Shown: positions 33,002 through 41,577 of the stretch, piece by piece
Layout of the letters: every line of letters begins with the position of its first letter
Numbering within the stretch: position 1 is the stretch's first letter
Assembly: GCF_003075095.1 (NCBI RefSeq)
Contig: NZ_QCZF01000001.1
Span: 558,001 to 622,000 of the forward strand
DNA: 64,000 nucleotides
DNA from: Blastococcus litoris
Lineage (GTDB): Bacteria; Actinomycetota; Actinomycetes; Mycobacteriales; Geodermatophilaceae
Reading direction: 5' to 3'
Notes under the pieces: model-generated
Database searches by the model: none
Told to the model about the DNA's origin: nothing
What the model saw: the letters and a program-made list of their open reading frames with translations, nothing else
Program-made: the position numbers and the translations under genes

Positions 33002-34351
33002 GTGGCCCTATCACCCGCAGGTGTGACCCAGCCCACAGGCAGCGACGACCGGGCCCAGCTCATCGTCGACGTCCTCGTGGCGGCGTTCGCCGACCTCATG
33101 GCCGCGGACGCCGACGCGTTCCGGACGAAGTTCCGCAAGATGGCCGCCGATCCCTTCGCGTTCTACCGGGGCAGTGCCTGTCTGTTCTACGCCGACATGG
33201 CGACGGCGGAGGACCCCTGGAGCGACGAGCGGACGTCGCGCGTGTGGATCCACGGCGACCTGCACGCCGAGAACTTCGGCACCTACATGGACGCCAGCGG
33301 GCGGATCGTCTTCGACGTCAACGACTTCGACGAGGCCTACCTCGGGCACGTGAGCTGGGACCTGCGCCGCTTCGCCGCCAGCTTCGCCCTGATGTCGTGG
33401 CGCAAGGCGTTCTCCGACGACGTGATCGGTGAGCTGGTCCGCGTCTACCTCGACGCCTGGCTGGACCAGGTCGAGGCGTTCAGCCGGTCGGACTCCGACC
33501 GCGACTTCGCGCTCACCCTGCACAACACCGAGGGCGCGGTGCGCGAGCTCGTGCAGGAGACGGCGACCCGGACCCGGCTGGCGCTGCTCGACCGGATGAC
33601 CGTCGTCGAGCGCTACGAGCGGCGCTTCGCCGACCGGGCGCGCAACCGCCGGCTGGACGACGCCGAGCGCGACGAGGTGCTCGAGGCGCTGGAGCGGTAC
33701 AAGGACACGCTGCCGCCGAAGCCGTGGCGGCGCGAGGTCGCCTACGAGGTCAAGGACCTGATCGGCACCGGCGGCTTCGGCATCGGCAGCGCGGGGCTGC
33801 CGGCCTACAACGTGCTGCTCGAGGGCTACGACGAGGCGCTGGAGAACGACGTCGTCCTGTCGCTGAAGCAGGGCAACGTGGCCGCGCCCAGCCGGATCGT
33901 CACCGACGACCGGATCCGCGACTACTTCTCCCACGAGGGGCACCGCACGGTCACCAGCCAGCGGGCCCTGCAGTCGCACACCTCCCAGTTCCTCGGCTAC
34001 ACCGACATCCGCGGCACCGGGTTCGTCGTCGCCGAGCTGTCGCCCTACGAGCTGGACCTCGACTGGGACGACCTCACCGAGCCCGGGGAGATCCGCCCGG
34101 TGCTGGTGCAACTGGGCCGGGCCACGGCCAAGCTGCACTGCGTCGGCGACGCCGACAGCGACCACGAGCTCGTGCCGTTCCAGACGGAGGAGGCCGTGCT
34201 GGCGATGATCGGCGGGCGCCGCGAGGAGTTCGTCGCCGACCTCGTGCAGTTCGCGCACGCCTACGCCCGCCAGGCGCAGGAGGACCACCGCCTGTTCGTC
34301 GATGCCTTCCGCGCCGGGAGGATCCCCGGGATCAGCTCGAGCGACTCGTGA
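33002..34351 (+). CDS. DUF2252 family protein (kinase-like fold)
   Basis: 449 residues. H84-G-D86-L-H88-A-E-N91 (WIHGDLHAENFG) resembles the catalytic HGDxHxxN loop of aminoglycoside/choline kinases, and D105-V-N107-D108-F-D110 (FDVNDFDEA) stands where those enzymes bind magnesium. A phosphotransferase is therefore likely, but the family substrate is not known. GTG 33002 is chosen because it lies seven bases after TACGGT; the longer frame upstream crosses the promoter. The last 20 bases overlap the end of the convergent GNAT gene. Confidence 0.82.
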   Translation: MALSPAGVTQPTGSDDRAQLIVDVLVAAFADLMAADADAFRTKFRKMAADPFAFYRGSACLFYADMATAEDPWSDERTSRVWIHGDLHAENFGTYMDASGRIVFDVNDFDEAYLGHVSWDLRRFAASFALMSWRKAFSDDVIGELVRVYLDAWLDQVEAFSRSDSDRDFALTLHNTEGAVRELVQETATRTRLALLDRMTVVERYERRFADRARNRRLDDAERDEVLEALERYKDTLPPKPWRREVAYEVKDLIGTGGFGIGSAGLPAYNVLLEGYDEALENDVVLSLKQGNVAAPSRIVTDDRIRDYFSHEGHRTVTSQRALQSHTSQFLGYTDIRGTGFVVAELSPYELDLDWDDLTEPGEIRPVLVQLGRATAKLHCVGDADSDHELVPFQTEEAVLAMIGGRREEFVADLVQFAHAYARQAQEDHRLFVDAFRAGRIPGISSSDS

Positions 34352-34787
34352 TCCCGACGAGCATGCCCCGGTGCGGGCCGATGCCCGGCTTGTCGAACTC
34401 CCCGGTCACCACCGTGAAGCCCATCCGCTCGTAGAAGCCGACGGCGGCCACGCGGGCGTCGCACCAGAGCAGGTCGCCGCCGCGGGCGGCCACCGCCTCC
34501 AGCCCCGCGACGACCAGCGCCCGCCCCGCTCCGGAGCCGCGGACCTCGGGGTCGGTGGCCATCCCGCGCAGCTGCCACGGGTGCTCGGCGGAGCGCCAGG
34601 GGCAGGCGGCGGGGGAGAAGCGGACGACGCCCACGATGCGGTCGCCGGTCCGGGCGGCCAGGTGGACGGTCGCCGGGTGCTCGTCGCCGGCCCAGACGAC
34701 GTCCCCGCCGTCCGGGCGGAGCACCGCCTGCCGCAGCGGGTAGGTGAGCTCCGCGGCCACCTCGTCCACGGTCAGCGGTGCGCGCAC
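34332..34787 (-). CDS. GNAT family N-acetyltransferase
   Basis: 151 residues with the GNAT core: RIVGVVRFSPAACPW (beta 2-3), the acetyl-CoA-binding LRGMATDPEVRGSGAGRALV, and AAVGFYERMGFTVVTGEF towards the end. It transfers an acetyl group from acetyl-CoA to an amine; the substrate cannot be read. It begins four bases after the VWA gene ends and reads in the same direction, so it is probably the last gene of the AAA-VWA-GNAT unit. Its stop overlaps the convergent DUF2252 gene by 20 bases. Confidence 0.87.
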   Translation of the reverse strand: MRAPLTVDEVAAELTYPLRQAVLRPDGGDVVWAGDEHPATVHLAARTGDRIVGVVRFSPAACPWRSAEHPWQLRGMATDPEVRGSGAGRALVVAGLEAVAARGGDLLWCDARVAAVGFYERMGFTVVTGEFDKPGIGPHRGMLVGITSRSS

Positions 34788-34791
34788 GGCG

Positions 34792-36777
34792 TCAGCGTGC
34801 CCGACGGCCCCGGCGCACCCGCAGGTAGTCGGCGACCACGTACTCGCCCAGGCGGTCCGCGTCCGGCTCGAACACCCGGCCGCCGGCCCGCTGCGTGAGG
34901 TCGTGCACGAAGTGGATCAGCCCGGGGTCCGGGTCGAGGGCGAAGACGTTCACCGTGGCCCCGGTCCGCGCCACCCGCTCGATCTCGGCGACCGTGCGGG
35001 CGATCGTCTCCGGCATCGGCGGCCAGCAGAAGAACGGCGTGCCGTCGTCCTCCAGGTGCGCGGTCGGCTCGCCGTCGGTCACCACCAGGACCACCGGCTC
35101 GGCGTCGCGGTGGTGGGCCAGGAACCGGCGGGCGAGCATCAGGCCGTGCTGCAGGTTGGTGCCCTGCAGCGTGTCCACGGAGAGCTCGGCGAGCGTCTCC
35201 GGTCGCAGCACCTGGGCGGTCGAGGAGAAGCCGATGATCTGGATGGCGTCCTGCGGGAACTTCGTCGTCACCAGCGAGTGCAGCGCCATCGCCGTCGACT
35301 TCGCCGCACCCCAGGTGCCGCGCAGCGCCATCGAGTAGGACAGGTCGACCAGCAGGGCGACGGCGGCACCGGTCCGCCGCTCGGTCTCCACGACCTCGAA
35401 GTCGTCGACGGCGATCCGCACGCCGCGCTGCCCGTCCCCGCGCGGTTCGTGCGCCGTCCGCAGCACGGCGTTCTTCACCGTCCGGACGACGTCCAGCGGC
35501 TGCTCGTCGCCGAACCGCCACTCGCGCGAGCTGCCGGTGAGCTCGCCGGCGGCGCCCGCGTCGGCCACGTCGTGCTCGCCCCGCCCGGTGGCGTCGAGCT
35601 TGGCGAACACCCGGCGCAGCGCCGTGGCACCGAGCCGGCGGACTGCCTTGGGGGAGAGCTCCAGCTTGCCGTCCGACCGGTTGAGGAAGCCCTGCCGTTC
35701 CAGCTCGCGCTCGAGCTGGCGGAGGGCCGCGAGGTCGTCGACGGCCGGCCGCCCGAGCGCGCGCTCCAGCAGCTCCTCGTCGATGTCGGCGAGCGAGGCG
35801 CCGGCGTACCCCTGCGACAGCTGGCTGGAGAGCGCCTCGAGGTCGGCCAGCTCCGCGACGGCGCTGGTGGCGTCGCCCATGCCGAGCCCCTGCTCGCCGT
35901 CGGGCACCTGGCCGCGCTGACCCCACGGGAGATCCGGGCGGGCCTGGCGCAGGGCGTCGGAGAGGTGCGCCATCTCGCTGGCCAGCCCCATGTCGGACAT
36001 GGCCTGCGACATCAGGTCGGAGAGCTCGGCCCGCTGCTCCGGCGACAGGCCGGCCATCATCCGCTCCTGCGCCGCCGCCCGGCGGGCGAGGGAGTCGATC
36101 AGCTCCTCGACCGACTGCGGGTCGTCGGGGAAGAACTGGCCGTGCTTCGCCATGAAGTCGCGGAAGCGCTCCTCGGTGTCCTCACCGCGGTTGTGCGCGT
36201 CGATCAGCTGCGACAGGTCGGCGACCATGTCCTTGACCGCCTGCATGTCCTGCTCGCCGGCGTTCTCCAGGGCCTGCTTCATCGAGGCGAAGGAGCTGTC
36301 GAGCACCTCCCGGCGCAGCAGGTCCTGGATCTGCTCGTAGGCCTGCCGCCCTTCCTGCGACCGCCACGGGTACTCCTTGAGCGCCCGGACGGCGCCGGCG
36401 GTGTCCTCGGGGAGCGCGTCGAGCTCGGCCTCGGCCAGGCGGGCGGAGTCGTCGGGGTCGGGGAACAGCTCGCGCTTCTCCGCGGTGAGCGCCCTGTCGA
36501 GCAGCTCGCGGACCTCCTGGAGGGTGCCGTCCATGCGCCCCGCGGTCCGCGCCCTGCGCAACCGCTCGCGCACCGACCGGCGCAGCTCGTCGAGGCCCCG
36601 CCGTCCCTCCGTGCCTCGCCGCAGCAGCTCGCGCAGCGCCTCCCGCACCCCGCTGCCGCCCAGAACCGAGTCGCCGATCTCGTCGACGGCGTTGCCGAGG
36701 TCGTACGGCGGGGCCAGGGGATCCGGGCCGCCGTGCCACTTGCCGTAGCGGTATCCGCGTCCGCGTCGTCCGGGCAT
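34792..36777 (-). CDS. VWA-domain protein, partner of a MoxR-type ATPase
   Basis: 661 residues. The N-terminal two thirds is an acidic/basic helical region rich in E, R and L without a named domain. The C-terminal von Willebrand A domain starts near residue 465 with the metal site D478-L-S480-Y-S482 (LLVDLSYSMALRG), the threonine in LQGTNLQHG and the aspartate in VVTDGEPTAH, so the MIDAS is complete. It follows the AAA gene with one base between. Such pairs (Mg-chelatase I/D-like, MoxR/CoxE-like) form ATP-driven machines that insert metals or remodel proteins. The target here is unknown. Confidence 0.88.
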   Translation of the reverse strand: MPGRRGRGYRYGKWHGGPDPLAPPYDLGNAVDEIGDSVLGGSGVREALRELLRRGTEGRRGLDELRRSVRERLRRARTAGRMDGTLQEVRELLDRALTAEKRELFPDPDDSARLAEAELDALPEDTAGAVRALKEYPWRSQEGRQAYEQIQDLLRREVLDSSFASMKQALENAGEQDMQAVKDMVADLSQLIDAHNRGEDTEERFRDFMAKHGQFFPDDPQSVEELIDSLARRAAAQERMMAGLSPEQRAELSDLMSQAMSDMGLASEMAHLSDALRQARPDLPWGQRGQVPDGEQGLGMGDATSAVAELADLEALSSQLSQGYAGASLADIDEELLERALGRPAVDDLAALRQLERELERQGFLNRSDGKLELSPKAVRRLGATALRRVFAKLDATGRGEHDVADAGAAGELTGSSREWRFGDEQPLDVVRTVKNAVLRTAHEPRGDGQRGVRIAVDDFEVVETERRTGAAVALLVDLSYSMALRGTWGAAKSTAMALHSLVTTKFPQDAIQIIGFSSTAQVLRPETLAELSVDTLQGTNLQHGLMLARRFLAHHRDAEPVVLVVTDGEPTAHLEDDGTPFFCWPPMPETIARTVAEIERVARTGATVNVFALDPDPGLIHFVHDLTQRAGGRVFEPDADRLGEYVVADYLRVRRGRRAR

Positions 36778-36778
36778 G

Positions 36779-38242
36779 TCAGGCCCCGTACACCGTGCGG
36801 GTGCCGTCGGTGTCCTTGGCCAGCCGCCGCGTCAGGTAGAGCCCCTCGAGCGCGAACTCGACCGCGGCCGCCGCCTGCTCCGCCGACTGCTCGCCCTCCG
36901 GCACGCCCAGGCGGCCGAGGAGTTCGGCGAGCTTCGGGATGGTGCCCAGCTGGCCGAGCAGGGCCGGCGCCGGCACCAGCTCGCCCGACTCGACCGTCTC
37001 CCCGCCGGTGAAGTGCTCCTGCAGGCCGGTGAGGTCGAGGCCGGCGCACCGGGCGCGGAACGTCTGCGCGGTCGCCTGGCGGAGCAGGTGCTCGAGCACC
37101 TCCAGCTCGCGCTCGTCGTCCGGGTCCGAGCCGGCGTCGGCGAACTCGACCTTCCCGCGGCTGGCCGGGACGACGCTCGGCAGGTCGACCACGCGGGCGA
37201 CCGGCCGCGTCTCGCCGGCGATCGCCGCGCGACGGACGGCGCTCGCGGTCACCGTCTCCAGCCCGGCGATCGCGAAGCGGGCGCTGACGCCGGAGCGCTG
37301 GTCGACGTGGCTGGACTCGCGGACCAGCCGGGTGAAGCGGGCGATGATCTCGACCAGGTGCTCGGGCACGATCGGCGTCCCGAAGGTGTCCCCCCCGGTC
37401 CAGCTGGTCTGCGCCTCCTGGTGCAGCAGCGCGATCTCGTCGGCCAGCTCGATCGGGTAGTGGGTGCGCACCTCGGCGCCGAAGCGGTCCTTGAGCGGGG
37501 TGATGATCCGGCCGCGGTTGGTGTAGTCCTCGGGGTTGGCGCTGGCGACCAGCAGCAGGTCCAGCGGCAGCCGGACGCGGTAGCCGCGGATCTGGATGTC
37601 GCGCTCCTCGAGCACGTTCAGCAGCGCGACCTGGATGCGCTCGGCGAGGTCGGGCAGCTCGTTGACGCTGAAGATCCCGCGGTTGGTGCGCGGGACCAGC
37701 CCGTAGTGCACGGTCTCGGGGTCACCGAGCGTGCGCCCCTCGGCCACCTTGATCGGGTCGACGTCGCCGATCAGGTCGCCGACGCTCGTGTCGGGGGTGG
37801 CGAGCTTCTCCCCGAAGCGGTCGCTGCGGTGCAGCCAGCCCACGGGGGTCGCGTCGCCGTGCTCGGCGATCTGCCGGTGCGCCCACACCGAGATCGGGTG
37901 CAGCGGGTGCTCGTTGAGCTCGCTCCCCACGAGGACCGGCGTCCACTCGTCGAGCAGGCCGACCAGGGTGCGGATGAGCCGGGTCTTGCCCTGGCCGCGC
38001 TCGCCGAGCAGGACGAGGTCGTGGCCGGCGATGAGCGCGCGCTCGACCTCGGGCAGCACGGTGTCCTCGAAGCCGACCATGCCGGGGAGGCTGGGCTCGC
38101 CGCGGCCGAGCCGGGCCAGCAGGTTGGCGCGCAGCTCGGCCTTCACGGGGCGGAAGGTGGCGCCCGAGTCGCGGAGCTCGCCGAGCGTGGTGGGAGCGGG
38201 GGAAGGGGTGGCTGATGGGGCCGGATCCGTCACCTCGACCAC
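36779..38242 (-). CDS. AAA+ ATPase, Mg-chelatase subunit I/MoxR-like
   Basis: 487 residues. Walker A is G80-ERGQGKT (LLGERGQGKTRLI). The Walker B region reads GIFSVNELPDLAERIQ, with NE where many AAA proteins have DE. The sensor region is LLVASANPEDYTNRGRI. The C-terminal half is helical and carries no enzyme motif. It is expected to form a ring working with the VWA protein encoded one base downstream. GTG 38242 gives the longest frame but sits on the last bases of TACCGT; in-frame GTG 38233, seven bases after that hexamer, is a plausible leaderless start. Confidence 0.88.
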   Translation of the reverse strand: MVEVTDPAPSATPSPAPTTLGELRDSGATFRPVKAELRANLLARLGRGEPSLPGMVGFEDTVLPEVERALIAGHDLVLLGERGQGKTRLIRTLVGLLDEWTPVLVGSELNEHPLHPISVWAHRQIAEHGDATPVGWLHRSDRFGEKLATPDTSVGDLIGDVDPIKVAEGRTLGDPETVHYGLVPRTNRGIFSVNELPDLAERIQVALLNVLEERDIQIRGYRVRLPLDLLLVASANPEDYTNRGRIITPLKDRFGAEVRTHYPIELADEIALLHQEAQTSWTGGDTFGTPIVPEHLVEIIARFTRLVRESSHVDQRSGVSARFAIAGLETVTASAVRRAAIAGETRPVARVVDLPSVVPASRGKVEFADAGSDPDDERELEVLEHLLRQATAQTFRARCAGLDLTGLQEHFTGGETVESGELVPAPALLGQLGTIPKLAELLGRLGVPEGEQSAEQAAAAVEFALEGLYLTRRLAKDTDGTRTVYGA

Positions 38243-38304
38243 GGTACGACGATCGTGCGGGCCGGGTCACCGGTTCCCTGCGTGCGGCCTGCGAGGATCA
38301 GCGC

Positions 38305-39543
38305 GTGTCCGTGCCCGAGGTCCCCACCGCCCGGCCGCCCCTGGTCACCGGCGCCGACGTCGAGTCCGCGGCGGCACTGCTCCAGGACGTCGTCCGCCAC
38401 ACGCCCCTGTGGCACAGCCGGGGCCTGGCCGACCGCGTGGGCGGCCCGGTCTGGCTCAAGTGCGAGAACCTGCAGCGGACCGGCTCCTTCAAGATCCGCG
38501 GCGCCTACACGCGCATCTCGCGGCTCACCGACGCCGAGCGGGCCCGCGGTGTCGTCGCCGCCAGCGCCGGCAACCACGCCCAGGGGGTCGCCCTGGCCGC
38601 CCGGCTGCTCGGTTGCGCGGCCACGGTGTTCATGCCGGACTCGGCGCCGCTGCCCAAGGTCGCGGCGACCCGGTCCTACGGCGCGGAGGTGCGGCTGGGC
38701 GGCCCGACGCTGACCGAGGCGCTGCAGTTCGCGTCCGAGCACGCGGAGCGGACCGGCTCGGTGTTCATCCACCCCTTCGAGCACGCGGACGTCATCGCCG
38801 GGCAGGGGACCGTCGGCCTGGAGGTCCTCGAGCAGTGCCCCGACGTCGCCACCGTGGTGGTGTGCGCCGGTGGCGGGGGACTGGTGTCCGGGGTCGCGGC
38901 CGCGGTGAAGGCCCGGCGGCCCGACGTCCGGGTGGTGGCCGTGCAGGCCGAGATGGCCGCCGCCTTCCCCGGCTCGCTGGCCGCCGGCCGGCCCGTCCCG
39001 CTGCCGGCCATGGCCACGATGGCCGACGGGATCGCGGTCGCCTCGCCCGGCGACCTGACGCTCGCCCACGTCCAGGGCCTGGTCGACGAGGTGCGGACGG
39101 TGAGCGAGGAGGACCTCTCCCGCGCCCTGCTGTTCTGCCTCGAGCGGGCGAAGCTGGTGGTCGAGCCCGCCGGGGTGGCCGCGGTCGCCGCGATCCTCGC
39201 CGACCCGGAGGCCTTCGCACCGCCGGTCGTCGCCGTCGTCTCCGGCGGCAACATCGACCCCGTGCTGCTGCTCAAGGTGGTCCAGCACGGCATGGCGGCC
39301 GCCGGGCGCTACCTCTCGCTGCGGCTGACGGTGCCCGACCGGCCGGGTTCGCTCGCCGGGGTGCTGGCCGAGCTGGCCGCTGTGGGCGCCAACGTCCTGG
39401 AGGTCGAGCACGAACGGACCGGCACCGGGCTGCACGTCGGGGAGGTCGAGATCTTCGTCGTCCTCGAGACGCGCGGCCCCGACCACGCGGACGAGGTCAC
39501 GGCCGCGCTCACCCGCGCGGGCTACGCCGTCGCCCCGGGCTGA
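38305..39543 (+). CDS. ilvA: Threonine ammonia-lyase with ACT domain
   Basis: 412 residues. The pyridoxal-phosphate lysine is K63 in TGSFKIRGAYTR; SAGNHAQGVALAA and the phosphate-binding CAGGGGLVSGV are the other fold-type II marks. A single ACT regulatory domain follows (about 332-412, LRLTVPDRPGSLAGVLAEL). It converts threonine to 2-oxobutyrate, the first step to isoleucine. The one-ACT layout matches short, often catabolic or weakly regulated, enzymes rather than the two-ACT E. coli IlvA. GTG 38305 lies six bases after GAGGAT, which can serve as -10 or as ribosome site. Confidence 0.93.
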   Translation: MSVPEVPTARPPLVTGADVESAAALLQDVVRHTPLWHSRGLADRVGGPVWLKCENLQRTGSFKIRGAYTRISRLTDAERARGVVAASAGNHAQGVALAARLLGCAATVFMPDSAPLPKVAATRSYGAEVRLGGPTLTEALQFASEHAERTGSVFIHPFEHADVIAGQGTVGLEVLEQCPDVATVVVCAGGGGLVSGVAAAVKARRPDVRVVAVQAEMAAAFPGSLAAGRPVPLPAMATMADGIAVASPGDLTLAHVQGLVDEVRTVSEEDLSRALLFCLERAKLVVEPAGVAAVAAILADPEAFAPPVVAVVSGGNIDPVLLLKVVQHGMAAAGRYLSLRLTVPDRPGSLAGVLAELAAVGANVLEVEHERTGTGLHVGEVEIFVVLETRGPDHADEVTAALTRAGYAVAPG

Positions 39544-39655
39544 CCCGGCCGATGAGTTCCGGGCAGCGGCGGCGTCCTCCCTGCCGTGCAACCGACGATG
39601 GAACTTCCTGCCCGCCGGCCGCGAAAAGCGGTCGGGAACTGTCACCGTCCACCCC

Positions 39656-39661
39656 TAGCGT
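39656..39661 (+). promoter_or_regulatory. -10 element TAGCGT before an ABC exporter operon
   Basis: TAGCGT, seven bases, then ATG 39669. GGGAACT about 20 bases upstream (39634-39640) resembles an extracytoplasmic-function sigma -35, but the -10 does not match that class well. Confidence 0.35.
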
Positions 39662-39668
39662 GGCCCTC

Positions 39669-40667
39669 ATGACAGACGCGATCGTGGTCGAGGGGCTGGT
39701 GAAGCGCTACGGCGACACCACCGCTCTCGACGGAGTGGACCTGACCGTGGCCGAGGGCTCGGTGCTCGGGCTCCTCGGCCCGAACGGCGCGGGGAAGACG
39801 ACGGTGGTGCGGATCCTCACCACGTTGCTCCTCGCCGACGCGGGGCGGGCGGAGGTGGTCGGCCTCGACGTGGTGGGCGACGCCGACGCGGTGCGCGCCT
39901 CGATCGGGCTGACCGGCCAGTACGCCGCCGTCGACGAGTACCTGACCGGCTTCGAGAACCTCGAGATGGTGGGCCGGCTGTACCACCTGCCCAAGGCGGA
40001 GGCGCGGACCCGCGCGGGTGAGCTGCTGGAGCGGTTCGACCTCTCCGACGCCGCCGGCCGTCCGGCCAAGACGTACTCGGGGGGCATGCGGCGCCGGCTG
40101 GACATCGCCGCCTCCCTGATCAACCGCCCCCGCGTGCTCTTCCTCGACGAGCCGACGACCGGGCTGGACCCGCGCAGCCGGCTGGCCATGTGGGAGTTCA
40201 TCGCCGAGCTCGCGGACGGCGGCACGACGATCCTGCTCACCACCCAGTACCTGGAGGAGGCCGACCGGCTGGCCGACCGCATGGTCGTCATCGACCGCGG
40301 CCGGGTGATCGCCCGCGGCACGGCCGACGAGCTCAAGGCCCAGGTCGGCGGCGAGCGGCTGGAGTTCACGCTGGCCAACGCCGTGGACCTCCCCGAGGTG
40401 GCCCGGCGGCTGCGCCCGCTGGCGGTCGAGGACCCGCGCAGCGACGAGCAGACCCGGCGGCTGAGCCTGCCGGTCCGGGGCGGGACGGCGGTCCTCGCCG
40501 AGGCGCTGCGGCTGCTCGAGGGCACCGGCATCGAGGTCCTGGACGTCGGCCTGCGCCGGCCCGACCTCGACGACGTGTTCCTCACCCTGACAGGCCACGC
40601 GGCCGAGGACGCCGAGACCGGCGACGACCAGCCGGCCGAGCCGGTCCCCAGCGGAGGTGCCCGATGA
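39669..40667 (+). CDS. ABC transporter ATPase, DrrA-type
   Basis: 332 residues. Walker A GPNGAGKTT lies near residue 40, the Q-loop in GLTGQYAAVDEYLTG, the signature YSGGMRRRLDIA, Walker B VLFLDEPTTGLDP, and the switch histidine position reads LLTTQYLEEAD, with Q in place of H as in DrrA-type ATPases. A C-terminal extension of about 100 residues ends with the DrrA-like DLDDVFLTLTGHA. It powers the permease encoded next (ATGA overlap). The cargo, lipid, glycan or drug, is unknown. Confidence 0.93.
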   Translation: MTDAIVVEGLVKRYGDTTALDGVDLTVAEGSVLGLLGPNGAGKTTVVRILTTLLLADAGRAEVVGLDVVGDADAVRASIGLTGQYAAVDEYLTGFENLEMVGRLYHLPKAEARTRAGELLERFDLSDAAGRPAKTYSGGMRRRLDIAASLINRPRVLFLDEPTTGLDPRSRLAMWEFIAELADGGTTILLTTQYLEEADRLADRMVVIDRGRVIARGTADELKAQVGGERLEFTLANAVDLPEVARRLRPLAVEDPRSDEQTRRLSLPVRGGTAVLAEALRLLEGTGIEVLDVGLRRPDLDDVFLTLTGHAAEDAETGDDQPAEPVPSGGAR

Positions 40668-41470
40668 CCAGCCTGGCCCAGACGCTGTCCGACAGCGCCG
40701 TCATCACCAAGCGGAACCTGATCAAGGTCAAGCGCGTGCCCGACCTGATCGTGTTCGCGACCCTCTCGCCCATCATGTTCGTGCTGCTGTTCCGCTACGT
40801 GTTCGGCAGCGCCATCCCGGTGCCCGGTGGGCTCAGCTACGCCGAGTTCCTGCTGCCGGGCATCTTCGCGCAGACGGTGATCTTCGGGAGCACGATCACC
40901 GGGGCGAGCCTGGCCGAGGACCTGCAGAAGGGGCTCATCGACCGCTTCCGCTCGCTACCGATGGCGCGGTCGGCGGTCCTGGTGGGGCGCACCGTGGCCG
41001 ATCTGGGGCTCAACGTCCTGACCATCGCCGTCATGATGATCACCGGCTTGCTGGTGGGGTGGCGGATCCACACCTCGATCGGCGAGGCGATCCTGGGGGT
41101 GCTCCTGCTGCTCGTCTTCGCCTACGCGATGTCGTGGGTGATGGCGCTGGTCGGCCTGGTGGTCCGCACCCCGGAGGTCGTGAACAACGCGAGCTTCATC
41201 GTGATCTTCCCGATCACGTTCATCGCGAACACCTTCGTGCCGATCGACAACTTCCCTTCCGTGCTCAAGACCTTCGCGGAGTGGAACCCGGTGTCCGCGG
41301 TCGTCCAGGGCGCCCGGGAGCTGTTCGGCAACGTCGTCCCCGGCGCGCCGGTCTCCGACGCGTGGCCGCTGCAGAACCCGGTGCTCTACGTGTTCATCTG
41401 GGTCGCGGTCTTCCTCGCGATCTTCGTGCCCCTCTCGGTGCGCACCTACCGGCGCGCGGCCGGCCGCTGA
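40664..41470 (+). CDS. ABC-2 type permease, DrrB-like
   Basis: 268 residues with six membrane segments and the ABC-2 motif AEDLQKGLIDRFRSLPMARSA between the second and third. A start NLIKVKRVPDLIVFATLSP and end VPLSVRTYRRAAGR are typical. ATG 40664 overlaps the ATPase stop, giving a two-gene exporter with the preceding ATPase. It resembles the second exporter at 54310-55068 only at family level. Confidence 0.9.
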   Translation: MTSLAQTLSDSAVITKRNLIKVKRVPDLIVFATLSPIMFVLLFRYVFGSAIPVPGGLSYAEFLLPGIFAQTVIFGSTITGASLAEDLQKGLIDRFRSLPMARSAVLVGRTVADLGLNVLTIAVMMITGLLVGWRIHTSIGEAILGVLLLLVFAYAMSWVMALVGLVVRTPEVVNNASFIVIFPITFIANTFVPIDNFPSVLKTFAEWNPVSAVVQGARELFGNVVPGAPVSDAWPLQNPVLYVFIWVAVFLAIFVPLSVRTYRRAAGR

Positions 41471-41577
41471 GCCGGGCACCGGATCGGTTGCGGTCCGCGG
41501 GCAGGGGTCGGAAGGCCTCCGCCCGCGGACCGCGCCCCGGCTCACCGGTGCCGCGGCCGCCACGTGGCCGCGGTGTA

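Noticed and set aside
39634-39661. ECF-sigma promoter before the first ABC exporter
   Set aside because: GGGAACT looks like an ECF -35, but there is no matching -10 at the expected distance; TAGCGT fits the general -10 better.
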